A stretch of DNA of 64,000 nucleotides from Lethocerus indicus (taxonomy: Eukaryota > Arthropoda > Insecta > Hemiptera > Belostomatidae). The translations under genes were made by a program, and so were the position numbers. Below are positions 39,991 through 52,419 of this stretch, piece by piece (within the stretch, counting starts at the first letter, position 1; each line of letters begins with the position of its first letter). The stretch lies in the NCBI GenBank assembly GCA_019843655.1, contig JACDQD010000002.1, forward strand, positions 14,159,154 through 14,223,153, in the 5' to 3' direction. The notes beneath the pieces are model-generated. The model was not told the origin of the DNA. It saw nothing but the letters and a program-made list of their open reading frames with translations, and made no database searches.

Positions 39991-41060
39991 GTTACATACA
40001 TGAGCTTTGTTCTGAGACTAACCAACGGGTCTCATGTATAGCTAGCTGTATGTTACTTACAAGGAATAATTATGAGACCTATTAATTGAAATTCTAGAGA
40101 ATTAGAATAGAATAGAAAGAATGTAAATTGAGAAATTGAATAAATTCGCGTTCATGAAGAAACTAATTACAATAATAACTAAAAGTTTAGTGCTCCCCAA
40201 GACTTTTGAGTAACTATTGAGTTTAGCCGTTTAGTGTTATTGTATGGTATAAAAATATCTCATTAATTTACTTACCTTTAAATTTTAATAAGTTCGAGTA
40301 CGCGACATAATTTCGATACAAGATGAAGACTATTTCTAATGATATTGTATTTTAGGAATAACTAATGTTAATTATTCGTGAAATGATTAACACTTATATA
40401 AATGCATGATGTAATAAATTCATCGATATTGCGATGAAATGTGTACTTTATCAGTGTATCAGGTGGACTCATCCGGAGATAAGGATTTCATTTATTGTTG
40501 AGCTTTCGCGTGTACCTGAATAACGTTGCACCTGTGCCGGACACTTCTTTCCGCGATAGCCGGGACCGCATTGTTGGCTGGGGACGGATCCTTATCGAAA
40601 ATGCAGCGGCTGTCAATCACTGTTTTATTAATGGCGGCCGGCTGCACCGCGGTGCAGGGTCATCCGCCCGAGGTCGGCGCATGCAAAATTCCCGATTGAA
40701 AAATAGCCCGACTGCATGTTGCAATCGGGCGCACACGCGGTGGGAACGGGGAGCGCTTCAATGGCGAACTGCGTTTCGACGTCCGCTCAATCACGATCGA
40801 ACAGAAAATCCGAGCTTTTCGCACGAGCTTTCACTTCTTCTATCACTAGGTCACGCTTTTCAAATTAGCCCTCGAGAAGTGCTCGATATCGGTTCGAGGC
40901 AAAGCGTTCGCTAAAAAATTTCAATAAATTTTTGAATCATTTATAATTTCAACAACAACCTGCAGTCGCAATTTATAACTCCAGGTTAGAGGGTCATTCA
41001 CACAGCGTATCAATTTCCTTACATCGAAACCCGATAGCTCGGCCGTTTCGGCGTTTAAAA
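39991..41060. other. AT-rich stretch, then a GC-rich block (40490-40920)
   Basis: The 139-codon plus-strand ORF 40495-40914 lies wholly in the GC block. It is rich in Arg and His and matches nothing I know. A TTTATT at about 40624 could serve as a minus-strand AATAAA polyadenylation signal for the candidate exon at 41161, some 530 bp downstream of its stop; this is speculative. Confidence 0.3.
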
Positions 41061-41160
41061 GTTAATTGCGCCATATTTGTCTTCTGGGTCCTGTTGAATT
41101 TCCCCCAGCAATTATTTTTCAAAATTTCCGATAGGCGATGATGAGATTCACAAATTATTT

Positions 41161-41258
41161 TTAATTATGTCCGGGCGCTATAAGGCCGGTGGTGAGGCCG
41201 GTGCTGTAGGCGGCGGCCACCTGGGCCACCTGCACTGATTCCTCAGGGCAGATTTCTG
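41161..41258 (-). CDS. Candidate terminal coding exon with stop codon
   Basis: On the minus strand a long pyrimidine tract (about 41317 down to 41266, CT repeats then mixed T/C) leads into a tandem acceptor aag/cag. The following 31 codons read EICPEESVQVAQVAAAYST and then GLTTGLIAPGHN, ending in TAA at 41161-41163. Codons are strongly RNY-like with G/C wobble, unlike the same DNA in its other frames. Against it: this frame needs one leftover base from the previous exon, while exon 2 ends in phase 0, so an intervening exon of 3n+1 length is required. The phase-0 frame is also open for 26 codons (starting QKSALRN, rich in Pro and Trp, ending TAG) but looks less coding-like. No family recognised. 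It may belong to this gene, to another minus-strand gene, or be a conserved non-coding block. Confidence 0.4.
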
Positions 41259-41269
41259 CTTGCAGACGA

Positions 41270-41560
41270 GAGCGAAAGAAAACGGAGAGGGGGAGAAAGA
41301 GAGAGAGAGAGAAACAAAACTAGCGGCCGTTAATTCTCTGTATCGTCAAAAACTCGGGTATTAATTATAAGAGAAAGAGGGAGCACGTGGTCCCGCCCCG
41401 AGGGTGGCTCGCTCCGGCATATGTTAAGAGAAGACCGATTATTATGTGCCCTCCTTTTATTTGTACCGCGCCGCTGTATGACGGGCGGGCCGTGCCGCAT
41501 GTCTCCAATAACCGGCGGACATTGTTTTATTTTTTCTTTTCCCTTATTTCCTCCGTGTAA
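41270..41560. other. GC-rich DNA upstream of the candidate terminal exon
   Basis: Holds the polypyrimidine tract on the minus strand (GA repeat 41299-41312 on the plus strand) and a CpG-rich stretch to 41530. No further exon seen. Confidence 0.3.
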
Positions 41561-43429
41561 TTATCCGAATGGTGAGTAGTGCCAGTCAAAATTTTTGTTC
41601 GTTACTTTGTTTCCCTTAAATCCAAAATGTTAACCTTTAATTTCAAGGCGTAAAATAGCACTGGTAGTAGTTACGAATGTAGCCCTCTCTCAACTGTGAA
41701 GAATGTACTTGTCTGGAAGGCAGGGTGAACTAACAACTGCGATACATTGCCGGCCTGTAATACATGCCCCAATTGGAAACGGGATTTATGGTGCGAACCA
41801 CTGATATGGATATATCAGCGTTGTCTATATTTCGGGCCATCATTAGGGTTTTTTTAAATAATCTTAAAATAATTAAAATAATATTTTCTTAATAGCGTGG
41901 AATATAAGTAACTCACTAGATTCGTATTTAGCAGCAATCTACAAACATTACACAAACACGTGAATAATTACAACTAACTGGATAAAGTAAACGGACGGTT
42001 TTAGAGAAAGAACAAAAACATTAGGTGGAGCCAAAAAGTACCACCACCGCCGTAACAATACCGCGAAAGTGCTGACAGGATACATGCGTGATCTTTACAA
42101 ATTCTTTACCTGTACCATTCTGACATGGAGGTGATACGTTTTGCTATTACAACTCTAGAAAACCGTACAGCAGAGATCAACTTTTAACCCGAATATGAGA
42201 GGAAGGCACAGAAATTGAGCCGAATAAGAGGAGCCGTGGGCCTTTAACTGCTCTCGCCGCCGTCCGAGGGCGTCTGAGGGGGTCTCAATCTAACACGGCT
42301 CATAAAGGGTCGTAACTCGAGGTTAACATCATAATTAGCCACCTTCATTATGATAATACGGGATAGCACCTTGATACGCCGGAAAAATGTATTCTGCTTT
42401 TAATTGAACGCAGGTACCAAACCTGTGAAAAATGTGGAGCGAATAATTTCAATTGTTTCAGGCAGTTTAACGTCCTTGTAGACTTGCTTAAATACTTCTT
42501 CAGTATTAATTAAATCAATTTGTTGTTCAATGAGTGTAAAGGTATAATGGATCTCGGGGAAAGAATAGTTATTTCATTTTAACGTCCGCATATTTTAAAT
42601 ACAAATTAATTAATAACATTTGATTAAAACCTCATCGGTTAATACTCGGTAATAACATTAGATTAACAGCAAGCGAATCATGAGTTATAAGATTCGCAGA
42701 AATCCAAGAATTTATTTGCATTTCTCTCCTTCAAAGGTGTTGGTAAATTGAAGTTCACATTTCAAACGAAATGCCCCTATTTGTAACCGGGAATTACCCG
42801 TTTCAAAGTAGACACCATTTATTGAGTTTTTGTCGAAAGTCGAGTTGTAACGACGTTGAATATTTTTTTCGCTCTGAAACTCCATGAAAGTAACAGGTTT
42901 TCTTGATCTGAACGTGAATCACAATGACGGCGTTCCTTATTTTAGCTCGTTATCAAGGTAATTGATGTTGACTCATAACATTATATTTGTTCATTACGAT
43001 GAAATCCGCCATCGTGAAACTTCGCCTTTCTTCAGCACTTTGAGTAAGTTAATATCGCTCTCTTTTAGTGGCTACGAATTTGAGATGATAGTATTAAACC
43101 GGGTATTTCTTGAATATATAAGTTGATGTACCGAATATCAACCGTATAAAGGTTCATGATTTGCTAATACCAGGATTACTTCTATTGAAATCTGTTTCGT
43201 GTCATTTAACATTAGTCAAAGCTGCACGTCCAATACATCGGGAATTATTCAGCGGTAGTAACATTCTGGATTCTCAGAAAGCTTTAGTATTACAAGTATT
43301 ACAAATAAATATACGCTTAAAATTAGAATTTATTGTAAAATGAAGCTAGTGATAAATGTAATATCTGTATATAACTGTAAAAATGAATTGAATTGTGTAA
43401 CGAATCCAATAATTCGTGTGAGATAGGCA
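41561..43429 (-). other. Gene-free stretch, possible micro-exon at 42110-42154
   Basis: AT-rich with one GC-richer patch (42230-42320). The 45-nt piece 42110-42154 has a good acceptor and donor and is discussed as a finding. A poorly supported phase-0 tail (TPSDGGESS, then stop) also begins after an acceptor near 42277. Neither is firm enough to call as CDS. Confidence 0.3.
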
Positions 43430-43990
43430 GGAGGGTAGAAATCGGTGGGCGTTTCGGGCCCACTCCGTACGTGATCCGGCAATTTGTTTCATTACCGTGG
43501 CAGACAAACGGGAGGTGCAGACGAGTCTCGAAGATTATCCGCCGTTTATGAAAAAAGCCAGTTATTCATTGCCGGTGGCGTGGCATTTCACGATGCGCTC
43601 TCATGACCGCTTCTGATTGCTATCCAACCCCCGATCTCTTTGTAACGACCGGAGCGGTATCCGCGGATCACGACCCCCGGCCCGACGTCAAATTGGGAGA
43701 GTGGGCCCGCCACCGGCTCCCATTGTGTAATTCGGGGGTTGGACCCACCCGAGATTGGCTCCGACCTAACCAAATTGCTCAAGTTGTCTGCCAATTGCGG
43801 CCCGTGTTTCACTCCCACGGGACCAATTTATTTGCCCCCTTATCCCGTCATGAATATCGCGGCCTTCGATTTTTTTCCACGCCGTTTCGAATCGCCAGCT
43901 CGAATTCACGGCGCCCTAATCGTTCATTATTTGTACAGTCAGCCGCGAATTTGAATTAGGACCGTACACACAGTTTCACCTGGCGGTCAT
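43430..43990. other. GC-rich block
   Basis: CpG-rich with near-mirror open frames on both strands (43588-43818 minus, 43603-43959 plus). A minus-strand donor (gtgaaa near 43977) has no acceptor or coding frame behind it. Probably non-coding. Confidence 0.35.
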
Positions 43991-44036
43991 GGGGCGGCAA
44001 AATTAACAAATTCCGAAAAGACCGGATAAGTAATAT

Positions 44037-44107
44037 ATCACATTAGACAACATAATGTGATGTGGTTCATAATTTAAATAAATATTGCGCAATAATTATT
44101 GCGTAAT
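44037..44107. repeat. Adjacent hairpin and near-perfect palindrome
   Basis: A hairpin with 9-bp arms (atcacatta 44037-44045, taatgtgat 44053-44061) and a 7-base loop is followed by a 24-bp palindrome (44084-44107) in which 11 of 12 pairs are complementary, centred on aataatt. Both are short and lie in AT-rich DNA. Confidence 0.6.
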
Positions 44108-44379
44108 TTACATAAATTATATGATTATCGTATTCTACGTCCTGGTAGGTTAGACGGTGTTAGGCCGGTAAAGCCCGGGAAAAAGCATTTATTAGAGTGT
44201 AATTCTCTGACTATTATAATTAATCGTTTTCATCATTAAAGCTGGTGGAGGTATGTTAAGAAATAAGTATATTTCAATTAAACACTCAAGAAATTTCAAT
44301 TCGAAATTAAGTTTAACAATTTAACTTGAAAATATACTCTAATATTAGTATAACTCGTAGAATTTATCTGATTCCGGTT

Positions 44380-45060
44380 GGATATGGACAGTATATTCTG
44401 AGAGGGCTCGGACGATGGCTTCTGTCCGGGCTCTTAGCTTCCCATAGTATTATAGGAGATAAGATTCACCGAACACCTCCTGCAGTAGCCTCCGAACCAT
44501 TAAATATATTTAAGGCCGACAGCCCCTTCGGGAACACGGTCCCGGTCGTTCGTATAATAAAACCCAATTTGAACCCCTGCTACCGCATAAGACCCCTCGG
44601 CGCGCGTATTATCATTTCACCGTGCGCAATTTCGATTGCTCCAGCGAGCTATCATCTTCAATTAGGTTTAATGAGGCGCTCTTTCGAGGATCGCTCTGGC
44701 TCCCGGCCAGCCCTTCGGAGGAGGCCCGAGTTACACACGCACACATAATTGATAGTTCTTCTTTTTCACCGGCCCCGGGACAAGGCTAAAATCCCCTTTC
44801 CAAAGGTGTATTCCATGACTTTCCCCCGCCTCCAAAATCACGACCCCTCGCTGACACGCCACATACTAGACTCTCAAGTAAGGAGAAAACACACCGCCAC
44901 CCCCCTCCCACCACCCGTAGCCAGCACTCCCCATCACCATTGCCAAAAAAACGAGGAACAAAAAAGAAAAAGGCGACCGGTTGATAGCGACGGATTTCCA
45001 AATGGGAATTCGGGGCCCGGGAATAAATTACGGGTTTGGTTTCGGGGCAGTCTCGACATT
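44380..45060. other. GC-rich block
   Basis: Two abutting plus-strand ORFs (44326-44748 and 44749-45063) and a minus-strand ORF share the same DNA. C-rich and A-rich runs at 44885-44975 account for the Pro/Lys-rich reading. No splice-bounded coding frame found. Confidence 0.3.
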
Positions 45061-46876
45061 TAAACTAATGATACGTGTTTGCATTCGCTGCCTCCGTATT
45101 ATAATCCATTCTAATCGCATTATTATTTGCGTCATTTATCACGACGACCGCCTGATCGGTTACAGATGACAAATAATAAATACGGGCTGACGAATCCGAA
45201 ATTTTTAAACCCAAGAACGGAAATAAGACAGATATAATTACATATTGGGTTGAATTGTCAGTAAGGTTATCATATTTCATTCCGCACTATTACAGGCTGA
45301 AATGTAACCTGATATATTATCCTTTTTTTCAGAATCGTGGCGAATCATCATTTCCCCTTTAAAGGTAGTATTGAAAACCAGTGTATTGTCCCAAGTTTAT
45401 ATGGTTTATATAATACTGACCCATCACTTTTATAAGAACTAATTGTTATAGACATTATCTAGAGACAGGTAAATTTTGGTAATACTATGAGATGAGACAA
45501 ATATACTATAAAATAATAAACCATATTTTTTGTGTCCTCACCACTCAGATGCGTGGGTATACTCCGCTGTTGGATGACAGTCAACGGGAAAATTAAGTTT
45601 CCCTGAGCTAAGCTATTGCCAAGGTGAAGACATCGAATAAAGGAAATAGTGCTATTTGAAATTTTACGGATGGAGTCATCCTGTACACAACGTGCTGGTC
45701 AAAACAACAGTAATTCTCCCGGCGACTTTATCTCCCCCTGGCCATGTATTAAATGAGCCGGAATATTTAATGGGTTCAATTATAATCATATCTCTGCGCA
45801 TTGCCCGCGGTGTTTGCCGAGCCGTGAGTAATTGTCTATCCCTTTCTATTTCCAAGTATTTGTATTTCATTAATCATCCGTACAGAGGACCTTGCCTTCG
45901 CCTGACTTGACCTCTGATCTACGACATTACTACTCCCTTTCTCCTTTTTCCTTAACTTCCATTGTAAGGACTCGAAAACAATGCTGACGAGAAGTATCCT
46001 GCACTATTCTTATCTCGCCATCATTCTTAGTGCCCGCTGCACATACAATTTTTTTCCCTTCAATGAATTTATTTTGACCAAAAATTACTGAAGGGACAGA
46101 CTGGACACGAACTGAAGTCACCTACCTAATGGAAATTGCACCGTGTATCAATAAGTTAGTAATAATGCCGAAAATCTACGCATCGTGAAATATAAATTTT
46201 ATGACGCTTTGAAAGTAGTATATATTTCTGGAATGAACCATTAAGGATAATATGACGGGTAGTTAGAGTCTATTTCTATATCTCTGGTGGTGTCTTTTCT
46301 GTTTATATCAATTGTTATTCTTTTATGATTATGTCTTTAAATTTTATTTGGTTGTAGTTTTCTGGTTCAGTGGTGTGCTGTATTATTGGAATGGAGTCGG
46401 TTGACTTCTGTTAACATTTCTACGGTTGTTGTATCCTGGTATCATCTACATAGCGAGAATGGAGAAACAACATTTATTTTCTATCTAATACAAAAAAATA
46501 TACTATACTATACTAGTATAGACTATACTAAATATAAGTAAAGTTGAAAACGTACAAAATTAAAATAACGCAGAAAAATTCCTTGTGGAATATTTCAGAC
46601 TGACGATATTTTGAGAAATGATTGTGAAGAAGGGATCGGGTAAATTATGATGGAATACGATGTTATTACATGGCTGAGAATTTTGCTCTTATAGAACAAC
46701 TGGGAGGCAAAGGGTAATGGGTAATAAACCAAGGATGCGAACGGTGACAGAGTTTAGAGGCTACGTACAAGACAAACAGGGGATGCATGTATGCGAGGTG
46801 GATGGTATGACAGAATTGCCGGTGATAAATATATATAATAAAATGAAGTAGGGGTTGGTCAGATATATTTGCTTAC
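45061..46876 (-). other. Start of intron 2 (flank of exon 2)
   Basis: Follows the donor of exon 2. From about 46230 to 46460 the plus strand is T/G-rich. A 25-nt piece (45542-45566) with splice signals could bridge exon 2 to the candidate exon at 41161, as discussed in the findings. Nothing else recognised. Confidence 0.4.
46499..46530. repeat. TACTA-type tandem repeat with palindrome
   Basis: Six to seven copies of a tacta/tatac unit, interrupted by the 14-bp perfect palindrome ctatactagtatag (46508-46521). Confidence 0.7.
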
Positions 46877-46963
46877 CTGTCGTATAAGACCGGATCCGGA
46901 GCTGTCAGAGAGGCTGCTGCCACCTGACCTCTTGTATTTGGTCGGCTGCTGCTTCCCTCGCAC
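46877..46963 (-). CDS. Second coding exon of the same minus-strand gene
   Basis: An 87-nt exon (29 codons, phase 0 at both ends) bounded by an acceptor ending gcgtag (46969 to 46964) and a strong donor gtaagc (46876 to 46871). Read in the phase set by exon 1 it gives VRGKQQPTKYKRSGG, then a Ser/Gly stretch SSLSDSSGSG, then LIRQ. It holds six basic residues and seven serines, so it is probably a disordered, phosphorylatable or nuclear-targeting-like segment. The cluster KYKR is suggestive only. The acceptor tract is TG-rich rather than strongly pyrimidine-rich. A second frame is also open across the exon (CEGSSSRPNTRG onwards) and the third is closed. Exon 1 dictates the frame used here. Because it is a multiple of three, the exon could be skipped without frame loss. 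No family was recognised. Confidence 0.7.
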
Positions 46964-49079
46964 CTACGCACACATACACACGCCCAACTAGCCTCAATAC
47001 CCTCCAACAACTTATATAGCCAATTATATATTTCATATCGCTCGCACTATGAGCTAGTAGTAATGAGGAGAGGGTGGTATCTCGTCCAGTAGGTCAAATT
47101 ACCTCGTATGTTTGAAGAATTTCTACTTTCATGTAATGTTAGTACCTGTTATCTTCCAGTTTCTAAAAAGTCGTTGCTCTTGCTCTGGAGTAGTAGATAC
47201 AGAATCACTAGTTTTCATCGACGTTTATAGATTTATGTTGAACTACTGATGGGCTTATTGTCTCCAGTAATATTACCGAAAAAATGTAAACTATTTATGT
47301 TATACAATACTATATCTATTTACCAGATAATTTTTCAATAGTCACACATGTTTTGCATTATCGAAACTTTGGAATAATAATTCGATTTGTTTAATCTAAA
47401 CGCAATTAAAGAAAAATAGCATCTTAATTATCTGCTAAATATTAAATGCCAATTATAAAGTCAGTCGGAACTGGTAATAAATGGGTAGTAAAGTAAAGCA
47501 ATGCTAAAAGTCGTTTTACAATTTCGTAACGCCCTCTAATAACAATACAAGAAAGAGAATATTGCAAAAGTATTTCATGACCGAGGGAGCGAGTCATGTC
47601 GACATTAAATTGAACTTTAAATAACTTCAATTGCCAGCGGCCAGTATTGCTTCGATTAAATTACCATTGGTTTAATTAACGCAAGCAACTGGGTCATTAT
47701 GAAACAGACCATTATGCAATAACTAGTTTTGTAAATTAAAGCCACAACTACAATTCTTTTTAGTGCAGTCTCTTATTGCTCCTTGTTTCCTCCGATTTTC
47801 AACAGCTGTGACGCCAAACTTAATTTTTGAAATTCCGTTTATTAAACTGAATGATACCCGCTAAATGGCCGTTATTGAACCGGCGTGTCTGAAACCGTGC
47901 CGAGCGGCACTCCAGGACTACCCGATTTAACAAATGAATTGAACAGTGTACGATATACTCCTTTCGACACACGTGGATCAAGTGCATACGACTACATGTG
48001 GTACGGTTCTATTCCGGAGTTTCATTGTCGAATGCAGTTACGTAAAATTGAAAACAATCCAATTCTCATTTTAATCACTACTATGGAAATTCAGAATACC
48101 GCAGTTTTTAAGATACATCACTCATTTCACTCAAATATATTCTGTTGAACTATCCAAAAAGTAGTACTTATAATTATGGTAGAACAACAATTATGGCGTT
48201 GGATAGATATTAACAACTGTCGTCCGGTTGTTTTCGATAAAGCTCAAATTCTTCTATACCTCATTGCACTTAATCAAATTCAAAGTATTTAAAAATAATA
48301 TTAACGATTTCAGTACACGATTTTGCCATTTAATACAAGGTGCCTTATAATTTGTATGTCTAAACATATTATTTCGTAAGTCGATGAAAACGAAATTTAG
48401 TTGCGTTCTACAGCTATTATTTAGGAAATATTTATACGGCCATTTACTTTTCCCAATATATCCGTTACCTAAATATCCGTGTATTATGTACGTTTAGAGT
48501 GTTTAGAGAGTATTAAAATTGTTTGAAAGCCGGCTCTGCAAGCCATGCTCCTGTCATAAGATAGGGAAGAGAGTCGGACGCCTAAGCTATAATTTCGGGG
48601 TACCTTCGTTAAATATAAAATCTCAGATTGGCCTTCCCAACGCTGCGAAGAAAGAACTCCATACATTATATTCGACACGCCAGTGGTCAACATCTGCTAT
48701 AAACGTTCTGGTCTCTTGACTGAAAGCCAAGTATAGCAAGCGACCCGGTATGAAGTCATTATTCCGCTTTGTCTAGTCCAAATAATTATCTTAATAAGCA
48801 CTTGGAAATACAAACCGAGACAAAATTCGATGTGTTATGCGTCGTAAATTAAAAACCTCGTGTTAACTATTTAAATGGCTACTTGATCCTCGCATAACAC
48901 ACCAAAGTAGCCAAATATTAATATTTTAGAATTTCGACGATTAACTAATTTAAACTAATTTTTCGTTAATATTTTTGGAGTATTTTGAATTACTCTTAAT
49001 GAAAGTATTTACCACAGAGATAAAAAATGTGTAGGGAGCATTTATTTTTCAGAAAATGTGTAAGACTACAATTGAAAAT

Positions 49080-49680
49080 GGATTGACTTACAAACGGGGT
49101 AGGGGCGTTGGAAGGGATGAGGGTGACGGGGGGGGGGGCGGTTAGCAGAGAGGGTAAGGTTCATGATTGACGGTGATAGGGGACGTGTCGGGGCGGTAGT
49201 GGTAGGGCGGGGGTTGACACTTATGACAGGGGCATAATGGGGCTAGTGGGGCCCCGGCCCAGATATAATCTCGGGTGGGGGGCAATTCCTTTTGTCAGGG
49301 GCCCGCCCAGGTAAAGGCCGGGGCCCACGAATAACATAGGAAACTATTTACCCTCGGTCGCCCCGTGAGGTTAACCGGTAACCGGCTTTACCTGGGATTT
49401 ATACTGGGCTTGTCTGTTTTTTTTTTTTGTAGCGGCCTCCGTAGCTCCGCGCCCCGCCCGCCTTATAAGTTATGCCAACAGAGTGACACGGTGAGGGGGG
49501 GCCCCGACCGTTTTGTGCGAGAGTGTGAAAATCGAGCATGGACACTGGCGGAATTCGTTATCACTGCAGTAGGCAACGGGTAATATTTTAAATAGCAACG
49601 ACGGGCGTCGAATGAAACAATCGAATTGGGAGTTCCTGAAAAATGAGCTTAAAAAAGGCAATCCCTTCGGGAAACCTTAA
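49080..49680. other. G-rich, strand-asymmetric GC block in intron 1
   Basis: From 49096 to about 49290 the plus strand carries many runs of three or more G, including a ten-G run (49130-49139), then tgggccccggccc words and a poly-T tract (about 49418-49430). Repeated G runs at short spacing could form G-quadruplexes. The poly-T followed by gtag resembles a plus-strand acceptor, but no coding frame follows. Confidence 0.4.
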
Positions 49681-51729
49681 ACGGAACGAAATAATAAATT
49701 AAAAACAGTCGCTTCTACAGAAACTTTTAATTTGACAAAATAAAGCGATTTATTAAAGAAGAATCCTCAGAGTCCATAATGCTAAGAAAAATTTCGGATA
49801 AACACGTGTATGGTACATGCGGCCCGTCAGCTATATGAGTGGGGTCAAAAGATCAATCGGTAAATAAAATTTTTACTAGGAAAACAGACTACTCGGTGTT
49901 GCCTTGCAATTTCCGTTGCAATTTAGTATCGATGTAGGTCAATTAGAAAAGGAAGCCGACGCCCGACCAATAAATCAGACTTTAGCCTGGAGTCGTCTTA
50001 CGCCTTAATGTTTCTCGAACTCGGTTGTTAGAGATAAATTGAAGAAGAAAAAGAAAATGGATTAACGCGCTGGCGTTATAAATATATAACATTGAAGGGA
50101 GACGGGAAGAAGGCAGGTGAGGGATATTCCAGAAGTTAGACTCGCTTAACGGCTTCGAAAATAGCGTCTGTTAAAAGAGATCTAGCGAGGAGGGGGGCAT
50201 GAAAGGAATTACGAGGGGGAAGAACTTAAGCTAACTGCCTCAAAGGTTTTTGAATTGAACGCCCCCGAGAGGAATGATGCGATATTTTGCAACACCCCTC
50301 CTCTCTATAACCTTTTCTGAAGGCAATCCTCAGCTCCTTCCTACCTGAAGCCGCTGAATTCTTTTGACTTTTTTTGTAAGCCCGGGAGTTTTACTTAGTC
50401 GGTATTTAGTACGCAGAAAAAATATTCGTTTGTCGAAATGACAGAAGAAAATTTATATATAGACAACGCACACTCAAGATTTATTTCTCCTGAAGAACGG
50501 ATTGAATCTCAGCCTAGGAATAGTAACACTGTTGAGGATGAGCGTTAGTTGAAAATTTACTCGGAATTTTGGGGACTATTTAGTGGGTAATTTCATTTCT
50601 GGAATCTTGAATTGCGTGGGCAGAATCTTGTTCGGGAACCGGTTATCAGTGGACCTTCCGGACGGGGATGATCATGAAAACACTCGCCCGAAGAATATTA
50701 TAATAGCCGAGGATACTGAATTTAAGTAAGGCATAGATGTAATGAAAGGCTGGATCGAAGTACAGGGGATAATAACGACTAAGGAGTGCCGTCATTGGGG
50801 AAATTACTCGAAGGTCTAATGTAAGTGGAATTAAACAAAATGAACATCATTTAGGACGATAAATGGACCGCGTTCCCCAAAATTAAAGACAATAAAAAAT
50901 AATTAGACCGCTATGCTTTGATGTGATATATATTTGAAATAGTCCTAGAGGTTTTGGACAACGCAATCTTTAAAATACTATTATATAAACAGTTAAACTA
51001 TGAATATAAAGCTGTTTTCTGTTAGGAAAAGATGATAAATTGTAATAGTTCCGGAGACCATTTTAATAATTATTAAGTCTTGCGTCGTTTCCAAGTCTTT
51101 TATTTGAAGACTTTTATTATTGAGGAAATATTAGGTTTCGCATAATACGGAATCGATAACAGACATTTTCTTTTTTAAATCTATTCAATACATTTTTTCA
51201 TTGGTAAATACTTCGAAAATCAATAATATTCCATTACAACGTACACAATTTAATTTACCATGTCCGGTATCATATTCTGTGATATTTGATTGATTACGAC
51301 TGGGTAATGGTAGTGGTGTTAGATTAATTCCATGATATATTAATTATAGACATTATCAGTCATGACGATTCTACTTAAAAATGAAAACCGCGATTGTCCT
51401 CATCACAACAATTCATTTTCAAATAATTTAATATACGTGCCCTCGTTGCATAGATAAAATAGTGGGGCTCTTTAGGGTATTTATCGACTGCGGGACACCC
51501 AGTCTAGCACAACTCCAAATAAGAGAGTAAGGAATGATAATTTGGATGCCGGTCGATAATTTTAAAGGATTTTTCTGTATATTTTGAGTTATTTCCATTC
51601 ATTTTTTTATATTCGAGTACGTGGTGTAAATACTGAAATCATATTAATTACTGTAATTTCCCAAAATAAGTTTACTTCATTCGACGTATGTTCATATATA
51701 TCTTATCTTATATGAGCAAGACATAAAAA

Positions 51730-51960
51730 TCCATCCTGAAGGTGGGGGAGTTGGGACAAGCTCCGAAGCCTCACGTTAAATTGGCTATCCTCAATTTTAA
51801 ACAGGCTGTTTAAACTTTTAATAGCTGGCGCCACAACTCGCGATTCCCCGGGCAGTTAGGCGAGTTAAGTAGGGACGGGCCTCATCAAATTTTACCCAAT
51901 TTCTGGAAACGCCTCAATTATGACCGCGCTGAAAAGCGCATGAATTAATTAGAAGACCAG
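51730..51960. other. Small GC-rich block in intron 1
   Basis: A modest GC-rich island between AT-rich stretches. No ORF or splice signal of note. Confidence 0.3.
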
Positions 51961-52419
51961 GTTCTTGCAGTCTAATAGCTTACTTCAAATTTGTATTAAG
52001 CCGATGTACGGGTTGTTAAAGTAAAGAATTGACCATTATATATTTCTTCTAACGCTCATTTAAACATACTATTTTCGATTGAATGTCGATGCATAGGTTA
52101 CGTTGATAACAAATGGAGTACTTCAATAATGGAATATGATTTTTGTGAATATATATTACGAAACATGTATATAAACAATCCTAAAAATCAGATGTTAGCC
52201 CGATTTTTATTTTATATTATTTATTTCGCTATTACTAATACGACGAGTCATTTTGTTTAGGGTTCTCTCGACATTTGCATAGATTAATTGCCAGAATAGA
52301 AAACTAACGTACTAACATTTTAATTACCTATTTTTAATTTTGTAAATTCACTATAGTTAATAACGTATCAATAATTCGTGATATCCACTGTTAAATCTTG
52401 ATATAGATTAGCGCTGATT

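Noticed and set aside
40270..40380. Perfect minus-strand donor gtaagtaaat at 40279 downward
   Set aside because: The DNA behind it has stops or lacks an acceptor in every phase compatible with the gene.
40495..40914. 139-codon plus-strand ORF
   Set aside because: Arg/His-rich reading of a CpG-rich block; no domain or splice context.
42250..42277. Short phase-0 tail TPSDGGESS with stop
   Set aside because: Only nine codons after a weak acceptor; far too short to separate from chance.
47885..48148. Plus-strand ORF with a protein-like first half (SETVPSGTPGLPDLTNEL)
   Set aside because: Opens without an ATG at its start and has no acceptor with a pyrimidine tract; no partner exon and no known family.
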